A DNA stretch of 64,000 nucleotides from Alistipes sp. (GTDB taxonomy: Bacteria > Bacteroidota > Bacteroidia > Bacteroidales > Rikenellaceae): positions 1-64,000 of the forward strand of contig JAFQHI010000017.1 in the NCBI GenBank assembly GCA_017398045.1, read 5' to 3'. The notes under the pieces are model-generated. The model did no database searches. It was given only the letters and a program-made list of their open reading frames with translations, and was not told where the DNA came from. The first letter of the stretch is position 1; every line of letters begins with the position of its first letter. Shown piece after piece: positions 62,102-64,000 of this stretch. A program made the position numbers and the translations under genes.

Positions 62102-63409
62102 TTATTCAACAATCACGGCAAATGTTACTCTGCCCTCGTCGTTATGTTTCAAGCGCAAGGAGCCACCGTGGAGGCGGATGATTTGGCGAGAGACGGCGAG
62201 GCCGATGCCCGAGCCGTCGGTTTTGGTCGTGAAGAATGGCGTAAAGATATTTTCAGCGACCTCGGCAGGGATTGCCGAGCCATTGTTAGTTATCTCGATT
62301 TGGATGCGCTCCTCCGAATCAATCGTTGAGCGGATGGATATCTTGCGGTCACAATCTTGCGCCAAGAGTGCCTCGGCGGCATTTTTTAGGAGATTAACCA
62401 TCACCTGCGACATCAGCGCACGGTCGGCATAGAGCATCGTATCCGTAGGCTCGATACTCACCTCGACCGCGATACCCTCGTGCGGAATGAGCGACAGCGA
62501 CTCCGCCACCAACTCCGAGAGGTAGAACGGTGCTTTCTGCGGTGCGGGGATGCGTGTAACGGCACGGAACGAATCGACAAAGCGGAGCAGACGATCCGAG
62601 GTTGCGTGTATCGTCTCCAAGCCTTGGCGCATCGTCTTGGCATCGCCCGATGACGAGAGCAGCGTATGGCTGATAGAGGTTACAGGTGCAAGCGAGTTCA
62701 TAATCTCATGCGTAAGGATGCGCGTGAGTTTCTCCCACGACTCCACCTCCTTGCGGTCCAGCTCCTCGTGGATATTGCCGATAGAGATTACCTTCAAACG
62801 CTTGCCCCCGAACTCCATGGCCGAGCAGCTCAGCACCAGGTTCTGGTCGCCAATCTCGGTCGTGAAGCGGGCGGTAAGCTGTGCGCCCGGCTCGATGCGG
62901 TGCATCGCCTCGCAAAGTTCCTCGCTTAAGATGCGCAGTTGGTCGATATGGTTCAGTCGAGCCATCCCAACAATGCGGAGTGCCTTCGAGTTGGTCTGCG
63001 CCACCGTGCCGTTCTCCATCACGGTAACAATACCGATATTGGCGCACTCCATAATCAGCTCAAAGTATTTTTCACGCTCACGAATCTGCATCTTGGCGTT
63101 GTCCATCACCTCCTTGATGCGGTTGAGCGATTGATTGACCAGTGCGTGGCGTGTGATATTTGGGTTCTCGGTAAAGCGGAATGAGTAGTCGTCGTTCTGC
63201 ACGGCGTTAAAGACAAACATCAGTCGCTCGACCAGTTCGTTGTAGATATGAAAGAGGCGAAAGAGGCAGAAGATGATAATCGGAATGGTGGCAATCAGGT
63301 GTGCGTGGCGGTTAGTAGCCCAGACATAGCCAGACAAGGCAGCCATCAGGATAATGACCGCCGCATAAGCACCGATTTTGCCATAAGGTATGTTCTGCTG
63401 TCGTTTCAC
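62102..63409 (-). CDS. Sensor histidine kinase (NtrB-like)
   Basis: The 435-residue kinase has two membrane spans (about 11-32 and 36-55, IGAYAAVIILMAALSGYVW and LIATIPIIIFCLFRLFHIY), a helical linker and a PAS-like region (ECANIGIVTVMENGTVAQTNSKALRIVG near 122-150). The H-box LTRILTHEIMNSLAPVTSIS (His about 232), N-box MSQVMVNLLKNAAEALL and G-boxes FFTTKTDGSGIGLAVSRQIIRLHGGSL follow. It overlaps the upstream sigma-54 regulator gene by 4 bp. The signal is unknown; the periplasmic loop between the two spans is very short, so sensing is probably membrane-internal or cytoplasmic. Confidence 0.92.
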   Translation of the reverse strand: MKRQQNIPYGKIGAYAAVIILMAALSGYVWATNRHAHLIATIPIIIFCLFRLFHIYNELVERLMFVFNAVQNDDYSFRFTENPNITRHALVNQSLNRIKEVMDNAKMQIREREKYFELIMECANIGIVTVMENGTVAQTNSKALRIVGMARLNHIDQLRILSEELCEAMHRIEPGAQLTARFTTEIGDQNLVLSCSAMEFGGKRLKVISIGNIHEELDRKEVESWEKLTRILTHEIMNSLAPVTSISHTLLSSSGDAKTMRQGLETIHATSDRLLRFVDSFRAVTRIPAPQKAPFYLSELVAESLSLIPHEGIAVEVSIEPTDTMLYADRALMSQVMVNLLKNAAEALLAQDCDRKISIRSTIDSEERIQIEITNNGSAIPAEVAENIFTPFFTTKTDGSGIGLAVSRQIIRLHGGSLRLKHNDEGRVTFAVIVE

Positions 63410-64000
63410 AGGCCGTAGCGTTTAATCTTGTTGTAGAGGGTCTGGCGTGTAATGCCGAGCTGTTGCGCCACCTGCGAGAGGTTGCCACCACACTGCGCTA
63501 TGGCATTGGCGATGGTCTGTCGCTCCATCTCTTCGAGTGTATGGCTCTCGTTCAGTGGGCGTTGCGAGGTGTGGAGTTCGAGGTGGTCGGGCGAGATAAC
63601 GTCGCCATCGCACATAATCACAGCCTTCTCAATCGTATTCTGCAACTCGCGGATATTACCCTCCCACGAGTGATTTTTGAGTTTCTCCGCAGCATCACCC
63701 GAAAGCATCAAACCTGCCTTGCCATACTTCTGCCCGTAGCGGTCGATAAATCGCTCGGCCAGGGGTACGATATCCTCCTTGCGATTACGCAGGGGCGGGA
63801 TGTGGATATGGATGGTGTTGATGCGGAAGAGCAAATCTTGGCGGAACTCCCCCTTGGCTACCGCCTCGTGCAGGTCACGGTTCGTGGCCGAGATCAGGCG
63901 AATATCGACGGGCGTAGCCTCGTTGGCTCCGAGGCGCGTTACGGCACGATTTTGCAGCACGGCAAGCATCTTGGCTTGCAGGTGTAATGGCAGGTTGCCA
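63406..64000 (-). CDS. Sigma-54-dependent NtrC-family response regulator (partial)
   Basis: The gene runs off the right window edge; only the last 198 or so codons are here. The visible part is the end of the AAA+ domain (IGNLPLHLQAKMLAVLQNRAVTRLGANEATPVDIRLISATNRDL, then DLLFRINTIHIHIPPLRNRKEDI with the R-finger area) and a Fis-type helix-turn-helix at the C-terminus (ANAIAQCGGNLSQVAQQLGITRQTLYNKIKRYGL). The apparent ATG at 63969 is internal to the AAA+ domain and not the start. It should activate sigma-54 promoters in response to the partner kinase. The receiver domain lies outside the window. Confidence 0.9.
   Translation of the reverse strand, partial: GNLPLHLQAKMLAVLQNRAVTRLGANEATPVDIRLISATNRDLHEAVAKGEFRQDLLFRINTIHIHIPPLRNRKEDIVPLAERFIDRYGQKYGKAGLMLSGDAAEKLKNHSWEGNIRELQNTIEKAVIMCDGDVISPDHLELHTSQRPLNESHTLEEMERQTIANAIAQCGGNLSQVAQQLGITRQTLYNKIKRYGL

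Overview
The window looks like Bacteroidota chromosome, most likely order Bacteroidales and plausibly an Alistipes/Rikenellaceae-type gut organism. Signs are two SusC/SusD pairs, a PorX-type type IX secretion regulator, Bacteroidota-type promoters (TTG, about 20 bp, TAnnTTTG), a Bacteroidota-style tyrosine recombinase and moderate-to-high G+C. The genus is an inference. There is no rRNA, CRISPR array, insertion sequence or prophage.

Region 1 (about 1-25.6 kb) is one long minus-strand surface-polysaccharide operon. It has a recognisable promoter at 25529-25559 and ends in two strong hairpins at 27-72 and 148-182. From promoter to end it encodes a membrane nucleotide-sugar 4,6-dehydratase, a uronate-kinase-like GHMP kinase, a nucleotidyltransferase, an acetyltransferase, a UDP-glucuronate 4-epimerase, Wzx, a second acetyltransferase, a pyruvyl transferase and a GT2. 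An unusual block follows (CapA-like protein, TupA-like ATP-grasp protein, carboxyethyl-amino-acid synthase-like dehydrogenase), then a Wzy-like polymerase, two GT4, a second ATP-grasp protein, GT2, a DegT/StrS aminotransferase, the initiating phosphoglycosyl transferase, a cytidylyltransferase-GHMP kinase fusion, a nucleotidyltransferase-fold protein and rmlA-C-D-B. Together these suggest a Wzy-dependent polymer containing rhamnose, uronic acid and amino sugar, probably acetylated and pyruvylated and perhaps carrying amino acids in amide linkage.

Region 2 (25.6-35 kb) holds housekeeping genes: prfC, nadB, divergent queA, tRNA-Pro(GGG), tRNA-Glu(TTC), rpsT and a TonB-dependent receptor. The spaces between them are unusually structured. 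There are two 80-bp elements with TTAA phased every 10 bp, three abutting long inverted repeats next to tRNA-Pro that include a copy of the tRNA 3' end, and a long palindrome next to rpsT that shares its tip with a second one near 48 kb.

Region 3 (35-51 kb) is a minus-strand cell-envelope and housekeeping operon (rng, mfd, coaX, an outer-membrane protein, a TPR protein, LptC, a CBS-domain membrane protein, a PpiD-like foldase). Next come HU, a 30-residue basic protein, an SRPBCC protein, tsaE and porX.

Region 4 (51-62 kb) is the most unusual. A tyrosine recombinase gene lies beside two SusC/SusD pairs arranged back to back. Both SusC genes lack promoter, signal peptide and most of the N-terminal regulatory domain, and they meet at a junction with a perfect 15-bp inverted repeat. 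This looks like a pair of silent cassettes of a DNA-rearrangement (shufflon) system whose expressed copy lies outside the window. tRNA-Phe and an NtrB/NtrC-type two-component pair (regulator cut by the window end) close the window.
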